Origin: Kiritimatiellia bacterium
Lineage (GTDB): Bacteria > Verrucomicrobiota > Kiritimatiellia > RFP12 > UBA1067
Direction: 5' to 3'
NCBI GenBank assembly: GCA_017430155.1
Contig: JAFRNO010000541.1
Coordinates: forward strand, 1 to 6,942
DNA: 6,942 nt
Shown: piece by piece, positions 6,280 to 6,942 of the stretch
Position numbering within the stretch: position 1 is the first letter of the stretch
Layout of the letters: each line of letters begins with the position of its first letter
Notes under the pieces: model-generated
The model's database searches: none
What the model saw: the letters and a program-made list of their open reading frames with translations, nothing else
Told to the model about the DNA's origin: nothing
Position numbers and translations under genes: made by a program

Positions 6280-6942
6280 GCCGGATTCCCCCAGTCCTTC
6301 GTCATGTCGGCGATGATCTGCGCGGCGCTTTTGATTTCGTGGATGAAGCTGATGGCGTGTCCGACGGAGACGTAGCCGTTCTCCATGTCGCCTTCGAGCA
6401 TCCCCTTGCGCAGGTTGGCGAAGCCGCCCATCGTCTTTCCAAGTTCCTCGTTCGTCGCGCCCGCCTTGTCCATCTCGACAAGCTTGCTGGCGAGTGCGCC
6501 GGGAAGCGAACGGTAGTAGGCGGGAATCGTGCGGAAGAGAAGAAGATCTTTGGCATTCGCCTTGAGGACGGCCTCCTTGACGTTCGCCGCCATGCGGCTT
6601 TCCTCGGACATGAGAAACGCCGTGCCGCAGTAGACGCCTTTCGCCCCGAGCGCAAGCGCCGCGTTGAAGGATCGCCGATCATAGATGCCGCCCGCCGCCA
6701 TGACAGGAACGGACTTCACGGCGTCGACGATGAGCGGAACTATCGAGAAGGTTCCGAGCGTCATATTCGGGAGCGTGCCGCCCTCGTCGAAGCCCGTCGC
6801 CACGACAATGTCCGCGCCGCATTCCTCGGCAAATGCAGCCTCCGCCGGCGATGGATTCAACGAGCGGTAGACAATCTTGATGCCTTGTGACTTGATTTCA
6901 CCGAAAAGCTCTTTCTTCACGTCGCCGACGTATGTAACGACC
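6276..6942 (-). CDS. Nitronate monooxygenase-like FMN oxidoreductase (5' end outside window)
   Basis: The 221 C-terminal residues of a TIM-barrel FMN enzyme of the 2-nitropropane dioxygenase/FabK superfamily. The frame stays open to the window edge, so the GTG at 6920 is not the real start; family members run about 310-360 aa, leaving roughly 100-130 residues missing. Visible, numbered from the edge: CGADIVVATGFDEGGT (41-56); the barrel strand PVMAAGGIYDRRSF (79-92); the FMN-phosphate segment GAKGVYCGTAFLMSEES (99-115); and the family's C-terminal pattern GDMENGYVSVGHAISFI (184-200). The general GxEAGGH motif, whose His is the catalytic base in nitronate monooxygenases, is GFDEGGT here: Thr replaces His at fragment residue 56. 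True nitronate oxidation is therefore doubtful, and an NAD(P)H-dependent flavin, quinone or enoyl reductase is as likely. First visible gene of the ATGA-coupled operon; more genes may lie upstream. Confidence 0.87.
   Translation of the reverse strand, partial: VVTYVGDVKKELFGEIKSQGIKIVYRSLNPSPAEAAFAEECGADIVVATGFDEGGTLPNMTLGTFSIVPLIVDAVKSVPVMAAGGIYDRRSFNAALALGAKGVYCGTAFLMSEESRMAANVKEAVLKANAKDLLLFRTIPAYYRSLPGALASKLVEMDKAGATNEELGKTMGGFANLRKGMLEGDMENGYVSVGHAISFIHEIKSAAQIIADMTKDWGNPA

Noticed and set aside
6918..6920. GTG at 6920 as the start of the nitronate monooxygenase-like gene
   Set aside because: The frame continues open to the window edge (VVTYVGDV) and the conserved N-terminal part of the barrel is missing, so the gene is cut by the window.

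Overview
This is a GC-rich bacterial window with two oppositely transcribed, tightly packed gene blocks that converge near 3.6-3.8 kb. No RNA gene, CRISPR array, insertion sequence or origin is visible. Taxonomy cannot be read securely. The two-membrane-segment histidine kinase, the flavin- and cysteine-rich redox genes and the GC-rich codons would fit an anaerobe (for example a gut-type bacterium of the PVC group or a related phylum), but that is a weak guess.

Plus-strand block (1-3674). A Na+/phosphate symporter with a C-terminal PhoU-like domain is followed after three bases by an OmpR/PhoB-type response regulator. The regulator overlaps a PhoR-type sensor kinase by an ATGA junction. Together they look like a phosphate uptake and sensing unit. 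A perfect extended -10 element (TGGTATAAT) overlaps the last codons of the transporter and ends 7 bases before the regulator ATG, which has no Shine-Dalgarno sequence. The regulator-kinase pair may therefore have its own promoter giving a leaderless mRNA.

Minus-strand block (6942 down to 3759). Four genes are joined by three identical ATGA stop/start overlaps, in transcription order: a nitronate monooxygenase-like FMN enzyme (its 5' part lies outside the window), a flavodoxin-fold NAD(P)H:FMN-type oxidoreductase with a cysteine cluster, an alpha/beta hydrolase, and an Old Yellow Enzyme-family oxidoreductase with a C-terminal cysteine cluster. Three flavoproteins plus a hydrolase under strict translational coupling suggest one reductive pathway on an unknown small substrate. 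Two of the flavoenzymes lack the residue usually considered catalytic in their families.

Junction (about 3590-3783). The kinase has a 27-residue tail beyond the normal end of its ATPase domain. The end of that tail is read antisense to a 48-codon minus-strand reading frame with protein-like composition but no ribosome binding site, possibly the remnant of a lost gene. The rare Ile codon ATA is much commoner on the plus-strand side (about 30 by hand count) than on the minus-strand side (about 5). The two blocks may therefore have different histories and meet at a recombination joint.
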